The translations under genes and the position numbers were made by a program. This document shows positions 16,576 through 25,378 of a stretch of 64,000 nucleotides of DNA, in pieces. Under the pieces are notes generated by a model. That model saw only the letters and a program-made list of their open reading frames with translations, made no database searches and was not told where the DNA came from. Each line of letters starts with the position of its first letter. The first letter of the stretch is position 1. Source of the stretch: Pseudonocardia autotrophica (GTDB taxonomy: Bacteria > Actinomycetota > Actinomycetes > Mycobacteriales > Pseudonocardiaceae); NCBI RefSeq assembly GCF_003945385.1, contig NZ_AP018920.1, forward strand, positions 2,542,001 to 2,606,000, written 5' to 3'.

Positions 16576-16931
16576 AGTGCCACACAGCGTGCGCGACCCG
16601 GTCGACTGCCAGTGCACCTTCCAGCAGCTGACCGTTCTGGCCGCGACAGTCGATTGCGCGCACGTCCATCACCACCTGCGCCCCGACCACGCTTCGTCCG
16701 GCCACCACCGACGAGCACCCGGTCCGCCGGTCGAGATTACCCGACGATGCCGGCTTGGTCGAGCATCCGGCCACGAACATGATGGCCATGACGAGCAGGG
16801 CGATGCCGCGGGCGGAAAGGATCGGCATCGGCCCAGGCTCGGCACGATGCGTCCGATCCGCAAGCGAGTCCTCCTCGTCCTGTGGAGAACTCCTTGGGAG
16901 GGGGCCGATCCTGCATCCAGGGCAACAATGA

Positions 16932-18068
16932 TCACTCGCTCTCGATCGAAATGTGCACGTGGTCGAAGTGGCCGCCGGTCGCGTCGTCGGCGTCGTAGAT
17001 GCCGCCGCCGGTGTAGGGGCGTCCCCAGCCGTCGTCGGTGTCGGAAGTGTCGGGCGACCAGATGCGGCCCTGCCAGATCACGTACTTGACCTTGAGAGCG
17101 GGGGCGTGGGTGCGGAGCCAGGTGGCGAGTCGCCATCCGTTCTGGAGTTCCTGGCCCTGCGGGAAGGTGCCGGCGTCGTCGAGGAAGTAGTCGCAGGCGC
17201 GGCCCTGGGGGTGGTCGCTGGTGGGGTTCCAGGCGTGTTCGTCCCAGCAGCCTGCGGAGCGGATCGGGGCTCCAGGGCCGGGTGGGCCGAAGGCGCGGGT
17301 GATCTCGTCGTGGGCGTGGCGGGTGGCGGGGGTGAGGCAGCGGCCGCCGGTGGGGTCGGTGCCGCTGCAGATGGCGCTCACGCCGGTGAACGGGGTCGGG
17401 GCGGGCAGGTCGTCCACGGCTATCGGCCCTGACGCGGCACCGTATTGCTGGACGAACCCGTGGACGCGGTCAATGTAGGTCGCGACGAGGTTGGCGCAGG
17501 ATCGGTCGCAGCCGGCCTCGCCCGCGGCGGGGATGCCCGTGGTCGACCCGGTGAGGCGACCGCACCCCGCGATGTGGCACACGAGCATGCCGTCCAGGGC
17601 GCTGATCGGTTTGCCGCTCGCGTCGATGTGCGAGCTGGCGGCGCGCAGGTTGGCGCACACCCACGGGATCGCACGGCGCAGGTGCTCGTCAGGCTGGAGG
17701 ACGTCGGCGTTATCGGGCGGCGGGGTTGCCGACCACGCCGCGCCTCCGGCGTTGGTCCAGTTGGCCTCGTTGAGTTGGTAGAGCCCGGCGGCGCCGCCGT
17801 TGCGGTCGGCGCTGAAGGCGGTCGGATCCCAGCTGGACTCGGCCTGGACGTGGGCGATGATCCAGAGCGCCGGGAGCTCCGGGCAGGTGGTCGTGGTGAT
17901 CTCGGCGATGGTCTCGAAGTGCTGCGCGGCGAGCGGCGGGATGGCTGCGGTCTTCACCGCCTGGACCGGTGCGGCGCTGGCGAGCCCGCCGAGCAGTGCG
18001 GCGATCAGAAGCAGGGGGAGGAGCAGGCTGGCGACCAGGCCGCCGCCCGCGATGAGCGGACCCCGCAT
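16932..18068 (-). CDS. bifunctional peptidoglycan hydrolase of the conjugation machine
   Basis: The protein has 378 residues. An N-terminal membrane helix or signal (residues about 5-32) is followed by a lysozyme-like transglycosylase domain with the catalytic Glu at about 77 (HVQAESSWDPTAFS) and GLYQLNEANW. A second domain at the C-terminus has SDHPQGRACDYFLDD and GGHFDHVHIS, a zinc peptidase-like His/Asp pattern of the M15/ARB_07466 type. It should open the cell wall for the DNA-transfer channel. Start: ATG at 18068, 4 bp after the DUF4913 stop; the open frame upstream (to 18185) lies over that gene. Confidence 0.8.
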   Translation of the reverse strand: MRGPLIAGGGLVASLLLPLLLIAALLGGLASAAPVQAVKTAAIPPLAAQHFETIAEITTTTCPELPALWIIAHVQAESSWDPTAFSADRNGGAAGLYQLNEANWTNAGGAAWSATPPPDNADVLQPDEHLRRAIPWVCANLRAASSHIDASGKPISALDGMLVCHIAGCGRLTGSTTGIPAAGEAGCDRSCANLVATYIDRVHGFVQQYGAASGPIAVDDLPAPTPFTGVSAICSGTDPTGGRCLTPATRHAHDEITRAFGPPGPGAPIRSAGCWDEHAWNPTSDHPQGRACDYFLDDAGTFPQGQELQNGWRLATWLRTHAPALKVKYVIWQGRIWSPDTSDTDDGWGRPYTGGGIYDADDATGGHFDHVHISIESE

Positions 18069-18072
18069 GCCG

Positions 18073-18606
18073 TCACGCCGGTGTCCGGGTCGGCAGCGTC
18101 GCGATCGGGGTGTGTCCGTTGAGGGCGCGGTAGCGCTCGTTGTGGGCGCAGTCGGCGAAGGGGCCGAGTGGGGTGAGCAGCTCACGCAGGCAGGGGTCGA
18201 GGTGGTCTCGGATCCAGATGGACATGGCGGCGCCGGGTTCGGGGGCGAGTTCGGTCCAGGCTCGGCGCAGCGCTTCGAGCCGGAAGACCGCTTCGGGGTG
18301 CTCCCACCACAGCGGACACCAGGTGAGCTCTCCGCGCAGCGGTCGGGCGATCATCGAGGTGATCGTGTCGTGCACCCAGACGATGAGAGCGTCGGCGTCG
18401 AGTCCGTCTCCGTCGAGGTCGTCGTCCTCACCGGCATCCGATGGGCTCTGCTCGGTGGCCGGCATGCCGTTGAGGAGTTCGTCGAGCAGGTCGGTCTGGT
18501 GGGTCCGCCAGGCCTCCAGGGCCTGGACGCGGGCGCACAGTTCCGCCACCAACCGCTCCGGCGGAGGGCTGATTGTCGACTCGATCGGCCGGTCGTCGGG
18601 TGTCAT
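18073..18606 (-). CDS. DUF4913 domain protein
   Basis: The protein has 177 residues. After an acidic linker (EDDDLDGDGLD, about residues 60-72) the C-terminal half has LTWCPLWWEHPEAVFRLEAL, then SIWIRDHLDPCLRELLTPLG, matching DUF4913, a domain common in actinobacterial integrative and conjugative elements. The function is not known. It overlaps the VirD4-like gene by ATGA and is translated with it, so it probably belongs to the transfer apparatus or to its control. Confidence 0.75.
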   Translation of the reverse strand: MTPDDRPIESTISPPPERLVAELCARVQALEAWRTHQTDLLDELLNGMPATEQSPSDAGEDDDLDGDGLDADALIVWVHDTITSMIARPLRGELTWCPLWWEHPEAVFRLEALRRAWTELAPEPGAAMSIWIRDHLDPCLRELLTPLGPFADCAHNERYRALNGHTPIATLPTRTPA

Positions 18607-20426
18607 GGTCGGTCTCCTTCGGCCTGATTGACGGGGTTGTCGGGCCCGAGGGCCCGCGCGGCTGCGCGTCGCAGCTCGGCGAGGGCGGTGTCGGCGTAGG
18701 CGCCGATGTCGGCGTGGTCGTGCTCGCGGTACCAGGGGTGCAGCCGGCCGAGCCCGACCTGGCGTCCCGTCGAGAGCAGGACGGCGTGGTCGCGGGTGAT
18801 CGCGCGCAGGGCGGAGGCGGGCATGACGGGTTCACGGGCCTGGGCGTACTGGCGTGAGGTGCGGCTGCGGTCGACGCTGGTGGAGATTCGTTCGACGTAG
18901 TGGTCGCCGATGAGTCCGGAGAGCTTCTGCAGGAAGGCGTGGTCGTCGACGCCGGCGCCGACGAGCTTGACGGTGGCGGCGGACCAGAGGGCCTGCATGC
19001 CCTGCTCGCCCCACACGCCGACGCCCTGCTGGTAGCTCTGCAGCATGGTGAGGACCTGGATGCCGCGGGACCCGTAGTGGCTGTAGAGCTGGGGCAGGGC
19101 GCGGATGGGGCAGATGTTCGCGGCCTCGTCGAGCACGGCCACGACTGGTGGTTCGAGCCGTCCCCCGGAGGCCTGGGCGAGGAGTTCGGCGATCTCCAGG
19201 ATGCGGTCGACCAGCGCGGTGACGACGGGGGCGGCGGTGCCTGCGCCTTCCTTGGACAGCAGGTGGATGGTGGCGCGGCCGTGGCGGGCGGCGGCGTGGA
19301 GGTCCCAGAGGTCCAGCTCGACGGGCGCGGTGGTCGTGGGCGCGTCGCGCCAGGTGTCGGGTGGGCTGACCCAGCGCATGAGCCGCTCGGAGGTCAGCGC
19401 CTTGGTGGCGGTGCGCGCGGTCTGGTAGATGCCCTTGGTGGTGACGTCGGCGCCGGACAGGGTGGCTTCGAGGTCGGCGGCCTCGGTGCCGGCGCCGGCC
19501 TTGTCGAGGGCGGCGATCGCTCCGCGTTGGCCGGGTTGGAGCCAGGTGACGACGTCGCGCATGGTGCCGTCACTGAGCGCGGCGGCGAGCAGGGTGTTGG
19601 TGAGGACCTGTTCGCCGGCGGCGTGGAAGAACGGGTCGCGGCGTTCGCCGCCGATGGTGCCGACGAAGTGCCCGGCGAGGCGGGCGGCGGCCTCGACCCG
19701 CTCGGCGGGGTCGGCGTCGGCGATGGCGCGCAGCGGGTCCCACCACCAGGTCTGCTCGACGTGGGCGATGCGTTGGGGGTCGAAGGTCCACACCGGTCCG
19801 GCGTTGGCGCGCATGCCGGAGGTGAGCGCCCACAGGTCGGCCTTGTTCGAGGTGGCGACGACAAGCCCGGGCGCGGCGAGCACGGTCGGGACGGCGATGG
19901 CGCTGGTCTTGTTCGACCGCGGGCCCATGATGACCAGGGCGACGTCCTCCCAGGACATCCAGACTTCGCGCCGCTGGATGGACAGCAGGCGCAGGCCCTG
20001 ATCCGACGGGCCGAGGTCGCCGGTGCCCGGCCGGAGTTTCCGAGCGCGGCTCATCGCGGCCTGTCCGGTCAGATCTCCCAGTTCACGGGCCTGCAGGAGA
20101 GACCGCTGTGGGTCGTGGGATCCGGTCTGGTTGCCGATCAGCACCGCCGCGACGATCCCGACGGCCACTTCCAGGGTCACGGTCGTGACCAGGACGGCGA
20201 AGAACACCGGTGTGCTGGCCCCGGCGGCGAGGACTCCGTCGGGCCCGTCGCGGAGCAGTCCGAACAGCAGCGCCGGGCCGGCCGGTGGCGGGGTCCAGTG
20301 GCCGGTACCGGTGAGTGCGGCGGCCCCGGCAGCGGCCCACACGTCGACGGCGAGCAGCGCCGTCGCGGCGATCGTGCCGAGCAGCAGCAGCGGCGCGGCT
20401 GCCTCGCGGAGCAGTCCGGGCGTCAT
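18603..20426 (-). CDS. VirD4/TraG-like type IV coupling ATPase
   Basis: The protein has 607 residues. Two membrane helices lie in the first 105 residues. The ATPase domain follows: Walker A-like GPRSNKTSA (about 168-176, with Asn where Gly is usual), SNKADLWALTSGM, and Walker B PPVVAVLDEAANICP followed by YSHYGSRGIQVLTMLQSYQQ. It should bring the DNA-relaxase complex to the secretion channel at the inner face of the membrane. Start: ATG at 20426, overlapping the VirB4-like stop by ATGA; the open frame upstream is antisense to nothing and lies in that gene. Confidence 0.85.
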   Translation of the reverse strand: MTPGLLREAAAPLLLLGTIAATALLAVDVWAAAGAAALTGTGHWTPPPAGPALLFGLLRDGPDGVLAAGASTPVFFAVLVTTVTLEVAVGIVAAVLIGNQTGSHDPQRSLLQARELGDLTGQAAMSRARKLRPGTGDLGPSDQGLRLLSIQRREVWMSWEDVALVIMGPRSNKTSAIAVPTVLAAPGLVVATSNKADLWALTSGMRANAGPVWTFDPQRIAHVEQTWWWDPLRAIADADPAERVEAAARLAGHFVGTIGGERRDPFFHAAGEQVLTNTLLAAALSDGTMRDVVTWLQPGQRGAIAALDKAGAGTEAADLEATLSGADVTTKGIYQTARTATKALTSERLMRWVSPPDTWRDAPTTTAPVELDLWDLHAAARHGRATIHLLSKEGAGTAAPVVTALVDRILEIAELLAQASGGRLEPPVVAVLDEAANICPIRALPQLYSHYGSRGIQVLTMLQSYQQGVGVWGEQGMQALWSAATVKLVGAGVDDHAFLQKLSGLIGDHYVERISTSVDRSRTSRQYAQAREPVMPASALRAITRDHAVLLSTGRQVGLGRLHPWYREHDHADIGAYADTALAELRRAAARALGPDNPVNQAEGDRP

Positions 20427-21847
20427 CGGGCACCGGGCCGGAACGCGCGGTCCGTGTCGTGCAGCGCGATCTCGCTGGGGGTGAGCGTGAGTGCGACCGG
20501 GAGCCCGACGCGCTGGCCGGACTTGATCAGGTACTTGCCGCGGCCGGGATGGATCCGACCGGCGTGCCAGGTCGGCGGCGCGGCCCACGAGGTGATCAAC
20601 GCGGCCTCGCCCTCGCTGAGTGAGGTGATACGGCGCAGCCCATCGAGTTCCTTCTCGGCCATGCCGCCGAGCAGCAGCACCCCGTTGCGGGACGCGAGCC
20701 CGCGAGCCTTGGCGCGGTCGGCCTCGGTGGGGAGGGCTTCGAGGTCGTCGAGGGAGTGGGTGACCTGGAAGGACGCGACGCCGCGGTGGCGGCCGAGACG
20801 GGTGATCCGGTCGGAGCGCTCCACGAGGCCGGGAGCCACACGCAGGGCGCGCCACAGTTCGTCCTGGACCTGGACGACGTTGCGGCGCCGCTCGCCGTAG
20901 GCGGCGGCATCGGCCAGGGCCGCCGACCACGCCCACGAGCACAGCATCGCGGCCGCGACGACGTCGTCGTCATCGTCGTCGAGCGCGCTGATGTCCAGCG
21001 AGAGGGCGGGGGTGTCGGGATCGAACCGGGCGCTGCTGGGGCGGTCGAAGATGCCGCGGATCGCGCCCTCGCACAGCAACCCGAGCGCGTTGACCAGCGT
21101 CCGCGACGTGCGACGGAACTCGAGATCGTCCTGCGTGGCGGCGATGGTCAGCAGCGGCGCGGCGCCGGAGAGCAGGACGGCGAGGACGTCGGGGATCAGC
21201 GGCTCGCGCGCGCCTGCGGTGTCGACGGCGAGGTCGAGCGCGGCCCCGAGCAGTCGCCGTTCGGTGACGTCGGGTTCGTCGCGCCGGACGATGGTGATCA
21301 ACGCTTCGAGCAGGGTCAGCCGTCTGGCTCGCAGGGTCTCGCGCAGCCTGCTCCGGTCTGCCGCGGGCGCCGATGTCAGGGCGGCGCGGAGTGGGCCGGC
21401 GTCGAGTGGGTTGAGCGCCTGCAGTCCACGGCCGAGGTGCCAGACCGAGCCGCCCAGGGCGGTGACCAGCGGTGTGTACTCGCCCTTGACGTCTCCGGGT
21501 ACGACGGCGCGCATCCCGAACGCGACCAGGCCGGCGAGCATGCGTTTGGTGATCGAGGACTTCCCGATCCCGGGTTGGCCCTGCACCCACACCCCGGTGT
21601 TGGACACCAGGCCGGTGCGTAGCCAGTGGGCGGGATCGAGGCCGATGGGTTCGGCGGTGTGCAAGTGACGGCCAATCGGGACCCCGCGGACGTCGGAGCC
21701 CGATGCGGTGGCGAAGGGGAACAGCCCGCACACCTGGCTGGTGGTGCCGGCAAACCGGTCCCCGGCCTCCACGTGCCCGGCCCGTCCTCCGCCGGGTACC
21801 GGCCAGCCCCAGGAACGGGGAACCTGGTCGGCGACGGCCGTGTCCAT
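20423..21847 (-). CDS. VirB4-like conjugation ATPase
   Basis: The protein has 474 residues. Walker A is GQPGIGKSSITK (about 90-101). Next come VPGDVKGEYTPL and LNPLDAGPLRAAL, and later VVQVQDELWRALR (Walker B region) with SFQVTHSLDDLEAL. These fit the VirB4/TraC-type ATPases of Gram-positive conjugation that power pilus or channel assembly. The N-terminal VirB4 domain of longer family members is absent; the neighbouring SCO6880 protein may stand in for it (inference). Start: ATG at 21847, 12 bp after SCO6880. Confidence 0.8.
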   Translation of the reverse strand: MDTAVADQVPRSWGWPVPGGGRAGHVEAGDRFAGTTSQVCGLFPFATASGSDVRGVPIGRHLHTAEPIGLDPAHWLRTGLVSNTGVWVQGQPGIGKSSITKRMLAGLVAFGMRAVVPGDVKGEYTPLVTALGGSVWHLGRGLQALNPLDAGPLRAALTSAPAADRSRLRETLRARRLTLLEALITIVRRDEPDVTERRLLGAALDLAVDTAGAREPLIPDVLAVLLSGAAPLLTIAATQDDLEFRRTSRTLVNALGLLCEGAIRGIFDRPSSARFDPDTPALSLDISALDDDDDDVVAAAMLCSWAWSAALADAAAYGERRRNVVQVQDELWRALRVAPGLVERSDRITRLGRHRGVASFQVTHSLDDLEALPTEADRAKARGLASRNGVLLLGGMAEKELDGLRRITSLSEGEAALITSWAAPPTWHAGRIHPGRGKYLIKSGQRVGLPVALTLTPSEIALHDTDRAFRPGAR

Positions 21848-21859
21848 GGTGTGCTCCCG

Positions 21860-23347
21860 TCAGCGGTGGCGGCGATGGGTCAGCAGGTCGGCGGGGTCGA
21901 TCCCGACGCCGAGGCCCGCGGCGAACCCGGCGGCTTGGGCGCCGCGCAGGCGGCGCAGCCGCAGCTTCGACTGGCCGGCGCGTTGTTCGATGTCGGCGAC
22001 GGCGGCGGGGAGATCGTCGTCGTGCAGGACGGTGGTGGTGACGTAGAGGGTGAACCGGCCGACGCCGGCGCCCTGGGCTTCCTCGCGGGCGGACTGCATC
22101 GCTCGGTCGCGGTCGTCGCGTTCGCGTTGGGTCTCGTCGCGGCGGGTGCGCTCGGCCCACGCGCGGCGGACCTGGCCGGAGGTGACCTCGTTCTCGACCT
22201 TCGCCGCGGCCTGCTCGGCGGGGTAGGGCTGATAGAGCCAGGTCGTGCGGCGCGGGAACGGGCCGGGCGCGAGCAGCGGCACCAGCACCCCGGCGCCGAC
22301 GGCCTGCCGCGGGGCCTCCCGCAGTGCCCAGGTCACCGAGAGCCCGCCCTCGTGGCGGTAGGTGTCCCAACGCTCGCGGGCGGCGATCGGGCCGGCGTCA
22401 TGCCAATCAAGTACGGCATCGGCTTGGTCGGGGCGGTTGAGATCGGAGCGATGGTGGGGGTCGAACGCCCCGCGGATGCGGGTGGTGAGCCAGCCGGTGG
22501 TGGCGCGTCCGAGGACGGCGACGCCGCACGCGGCGAGTTGGTTCTCGATCGCGGACAGGCGCCGGCTGACCTCGACCGCGGCGGCGAGCAGGTCGGCCGG
22601 GCGTGGGGTGGCGCGCGCGGGGTCGAGGCAGATCGCGACCCGGGCGTCGGCTTCGGCCGCGGTGCCGGGGGTGAGGTCGGCCAGCTCGGCCATGATCTGT
22701 CGCGACAGGGCGGGCGCGGTCGGGTCGAGCGCCGAGGCGATGTGGTCACGGACCGTGGCACCTCCGGTGGGGGTGGTGTCGACGGTGACCGCGAGGTGCC
22801 GGATCAGCGGCAGGTAGCCGAGGTCGGCGAGCAGCGCGCCCCACGCTGCGACCCACGCGTCGGCGCGCTCGGGGTCGGCGAGGTCGAGCCCGATCGGAGA
22901 GCAGCGCAGGACCGCGGTCAGCATGCCGGTGCGGCGATGCCACAACAGCGCATGCCGCCCGCCGCGGCCGTCGTCGACGTCGAGCGGGCGCAACGGGGCG
23001 AGCACGCCGGGCAGGTCCGTCCCACGGGGGTGCTCGGTGAGGATCCCGCCCGACAGCTCGGTCCAGCCGGCCGCCTGGGCGCGGTGGAACCGGGCTCGGC
23101 GCACGACGACGTCAGTGAGGCTGACCCCGCCCACCCGGACCACGACCGCGCCGATCACCGCGGCCGACCCGCCCAGCAGCGGCAGTGTCGCGGACGGGAA
23201 CGCCGACACCGCGAGCAGCGGCACGAGCACCGCGGCGAACAGCACGATGGTCGCGGTCGTCGACAGCGACCCGACACCCCAGCCCCGTTCGGCGCGCCAG
23301 TTGCCGTAGAGGCGGGGCCCGTCGTCTACACCGCGGCCCGCGCTCAT
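21860..23347 (-). CDS. SCO6880-family secretion protein
   Basis: The protein has 495 residues. Two membrane helices (about 28-75: TIVLFAAVLVPLLAVSAF and LLGGSAAVIGAVVVRVGG) are followed by a large cytoplasmic domain. This region has LWHRRTGMLTAVLRC and later GRFTLYVTTTVLHDDDLPAA, and it resembles the N-terminal part of VirB4-type proteins. It fits SCO6880, a family found beside VirB4/VirD4 genes on actinobacterial mobile elements. Probably an inner-membrane part of the channel. It overlaps the VirB6-like gene by 4 bp. Confidence 0.8.
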   Translation of the reverse strand: MSAGRGVDDGPRLYGNWRAERGWGVGSLSTTATIVLFAAVLVPLLAVSAFPSATLPLLGGSAAVIGAVVVRVGGVSLTDVVVRRARFHRAQAAGWTELSGGILTEHPRGTDLPGVLAPLRPLDVDDGRGGRHALLWHRRTGMLTAVLRCSPIGLDLADPERADAWVAAWGALLADLGYLPLIRHLAVTVDTTPTGGATVRDHIASALDPTAPALSRQIMAELADLTPGTAAEADARVAICLDPARATPRPADLLAAAVEVSRRLSAIENQLAACGVAVLGRATTGWLTTRIRGAFDPHHRSDLNRPDQADAVLDWHDAGPIAARERWDTYRHEGGLSVTWALREAPRQAVGAGVLVPLLAPGPFPRRTTWLYQPYPAEQAAAKVENEVTSGQVRRAWAERTRRDETQRERDDRDRAMQSAREEAQGAGVGRFTLYVTTTVLHDDDLPAAVADIEQRAGQSKLRLRRLRGAQAAGFAAGLGVGIDPADLLTHRRHR

Positions 23348-24519
23348 TGTGGGTCACCGCCGCCGTCCTTGCCGCCGGTCATCCCTCCCGCGACTGCGCG
23401 GACCGCGGCCGCTCCGGCCGTGCCGGCTGCTGCTACGCCCGCCGCCGCAACACCGGCCGCGCCAGCGCCAGCGGCGCCGGCCCCGCCGGCCGTGGGGGCC
23501 GCGCCGGTCGGCGCTATAGCGCCGGCGAGCGGCGGGTGCTGGCCAACCGTGGCGTACGAGCCGGGGCCGTTCGCCTCCATCGCTGCGGCCCGGTCGACCG
23601 CGCCGCGCCCGTGGCCCTGCGTCATGGCCACGGCGCCGACGGCGCCGAGGAACCCGGACCCGCCGCCGCCCCCGCCGCCGATCTGGGTCCCGGACCAGGC
23701 GAAGAACTTCAGCAGCACCGGCATCGCGATCACCGCGAGCAGCAGCACCATGATCCCGGTGATCATCGTGGAGGTGCGGCCCGCGTCGGTGGCACTCGGC
23801 GAGGACAGGTAGGAGAAGCCGATGTAGTAGATGAACGCGGCCGCGGGCTTGTAGACGACCATCGCGATCAGCCACACCATCAGCTTGTCGAGCCAGCCCC
23901 GGGTCGAGCGGGTCAGCGACCCCGACGCGGCGAGGGGCAGCATCGCGGCCAGCACGAGCAGCCCGGCCTGGCGCATCGCCATGAGCACCCACTGCACCAG
24001 CGAGAGCACCGCCGCGATCAGCGACACCAGCAGGATCAGGAACACCGCGTCGCCCTCGCCGTTGACCAGGACGTCCTGCATCAGCAGGGCGAAGTTGCTC
24101 GCGGCGCCGTCGAGCAGTTCGGTGGCCAACGCATCACCGGCGCGCAGCGCGATCTGCAGCACGACCAGCCCGAGCGCGGACACCACCGCGTAGCGGATCA
24201 GCCCGGTAGCGACCATGATCAGTGGCTCGCCCTTGCGCGAGAGGATCAGCCGGATCGACTGCACGAGCACCGACCCGACCAGGATGACCAGGATCAGGTC
24301 ACGGGCGGCGCCTTGGGCGGCGGCCACGGCCGGATTGAGCGGGTCGACGCTGTCGGTCTCCACCCACCACGCCGCCGACGACACCACCAGCTCGGCGGCG
24401 CCCTTGGCGACCTCGGCGACGATGCCCTGGAACGCCGACCCGACGGCCTGCCCGGCCTGGCACCCGAGATCGAACGCGCCGCATTCCTGGCCCGGCGCCG
24501 GCTGCGCCAGCGCGGTCAC
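23344..24519 (-). CDS. VirB6/TrbL-like membrane protein
   Basis: The protein has 391 residues. Residues about 1-60 form a soluble segment with a Cys pair (GQECGAFDLGCQAG). Six to seven membrane helices follow (IRYAVVSALGLVVLQIAL, AVFLILLVSLIAAVLSLVQW, GLLVLAAMLPLAASG, MITGIMVLLLAVIAMPVLLK). The C-terminal about 100 residues are a Gly/Ala-rich tail with TQIGGGGGGGSGFLG. The topology is that of VirB6/TrbL channel proteins. The GTG at 24519 overlaps the lipoprotein stop as GTGA; the longer open frame to 24612 is rejected for that reason. Confidence 0.78.
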   Translation of the reverse strand: MTALAQPAPGQECGAFDLGCQAGQAVGSAFQGIVAEVAKGAAELVVSSAAWWVETDSVDPLNPAVAAAQGAARDLILVILVGSVLVQSIRLILSRKGEPLIMVATGLIRYAVVSALGLVVLQIALRAGDALATELLDGAASNFALLMQDVLVNGEGDAVFLILLVSLIAAVLSLVQWVLMAMRQAGLLVLAAMLPLAASGSLTRSTRGWLDKLMVWLIAMVVYKPAAAFIYYIGFSYLSSPSATDAGRTSTMITGIMVLLLAVIAMPVLLKFFAWSGTQIGGGGGGGSGFLGAVGAVAMTQGHGRGAVDRAAAMEANGPGSYATVGQHPPLAGAIAPTGAAPTAGGAGAAGAGAAGVAAAGVAAAGTAGAAAVRAVAGGMTGGKDGGGDPQ

Positions 24520-25112
24520 GGCGTCGGCCCCAGCAGGGCGTAGCCGGCAGTGTCGGGGTGCGGGCTCGGCCGGAGAACAGGCACCCGCCGCCGCCAGTCG
24601 CCGCCCTTCCAACGCAGCGTCGTGTCGACGCGCGCGTACCCGCCACTGACGCGGGCCTGGGGTGTGTCGGCCAGCAGGGACACGACGACGTGCTCACCGC
24701 GGGTGTCTCCGGCGATCACCCGGAAGTAGATCGCCGCGGGCGTCAGGTCCGCCCGCGCCGGCTGGTCCGGGACCGGCAGGGCGGCCGCGAGCCGCTCGCG
24801 GGCGGCGGCGACGTCACCCCAGCACTGGGTGTTGAGGGTCGCCTCGACGACGGCCGCTCCCGCGCCGGAGCTGGTTCGGGACCCGATGTGTGTCGCGGCG
24901 ATCGCCGCGCCCACCTCGTCGTGGCTGAACCCGAATGCCAGGTCGACTTCGTGCCCGAACGGGCCGTGCCGCGGCGACATCGCCGCGGTACCGCCGGGCA
25001 CGGCCACCAACGCCACCCGGTCCGTCGTCTCGGGGGCGGGTGGTGCCGTCGTGCAGCTGACCGCCGCGAGCACCGCGACCGCGCACACCGCAGGCCGCAG
25101 GAGGCGGTTCAT
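24516..25112 (-). CDS. secretion-operon lipoprotein
   Basis: The protein has 198 residues. It opens with a lipoprotein signal (MNRLLRPAVCAVAVLAAVSC, lipobox LAAVSC), so it should be anchored on the outer face of the membrane. The body is soluble, with VDLAFGFSHDEVGAAIAATH and YARVDTTLRWKGGDWRRRVP, and resembles other unnamed lipoproteins in actinobacterial T4SS operons. Start: ATG at 25112 overlaps the pilin-like gene stop by ATGA. It may stabilise the channel outside the membrane, but no activity is visible. Confidence 0.7.
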   Translation of the reverse strand: MNRLLRPAVCAVAVLAAVSCTTAPPAPETTDRVALVAVPGGTAAMSPRHGPFGHEVDLAFGFSHDEVGAAIAATHIGSRTSSGAGAAVVEATLNTQCWGDVAAARERLAAALPVPDQPARADLTPAAIYFRVIAGDTRGEHVVVSLLADTPQARVSGGYARVDTTLRWKGGDWRRRVPVLRPSPHPDTAGYALLGPTP

Positions 25113-25378
25113 ATCTGGAACGCCCCGACCAGCAGCGCCGCGACCGAGGCGAGCGCGAGACCGCCGATCACCCACGCCGACCCGACCAGCCCCTCGTAGG
25201 CGGTGGCCGACCGGTTCCGCCGGCCGATGATCAACATCAGGGCGCAGATCAGGATGCCGAGCACTCCGGCGACGAGCACCCCCCATTTGAGCCAACCGAG
25301 TAGATCGCCGGCGAGGTCGGCGAACCCCGGCGGGGCCACCGGTCCGGGGTCGGGAACTGACGCTCTGATCGTGTTCAT
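25109..25378 (-). CDS. pilin-like (VirB2/TrbC-type) small membrane protein
   Basis: The protein has 89 residues with two membrane helices (about 29-51 WLKWGVLVAGVLGILICALM, and about 66-87) joined by a short basic loop (GRRNRSATAYEG). The size, topology and place at the front of the operon fit VirB2/TrbC pilin-like subunits. No signal cleavage site is obvious. It overlaps both neighbours by 4 bp. Confidence 0.65.
   Translation of the reverse strand: MNTIRASVPDPGPVAPPGFADLAGDLLGWLKWGVLVAGVLGILICALMLIIGRRNRSATAYEGLVGSAWVIGGLALASVAALLVGAFQI

Larger units (their letters stand above)
15320..16828 (-). pseudogene. lipoprotein/membrane protein gene split by IS5-type element
   Basis: Removing 15592-16575 and one copy of the 3-bp target repeat joins the two halves in frame into a 173-residue protein. 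It begins with a signal peptide and lipobox (FVAGC, residues about 18-22), has a soluble middle with VWHSLELPVDAVRVSVV across the junction and FTRDELTERFG, and ends in one membrane helix (VVLPLAYLAAGVAMLLLA). It lies 103 bp downstream of the secretion operon on the same strand and may be its last gene. With the insertion the first half ends after 84 codons at a TGA supplied partly by the IS. Confidence 0.75.

Noticed and set aside
18603..20942. 779-residue frame covering the VirD4-like gene
   Set aside because: The first about 170 residues lie over the VirB4-like gene and are Arg/Pro-rich; the real start overlaps that gene's stop at 20426.
21626..23812. 728-codon plus-strand frame opposite the SCO6880 and VirB6-like genes
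   Set aside because: Composition is Gly/Arg/Ala-rich without any domain; it is a shadow of the minus-strand genes.
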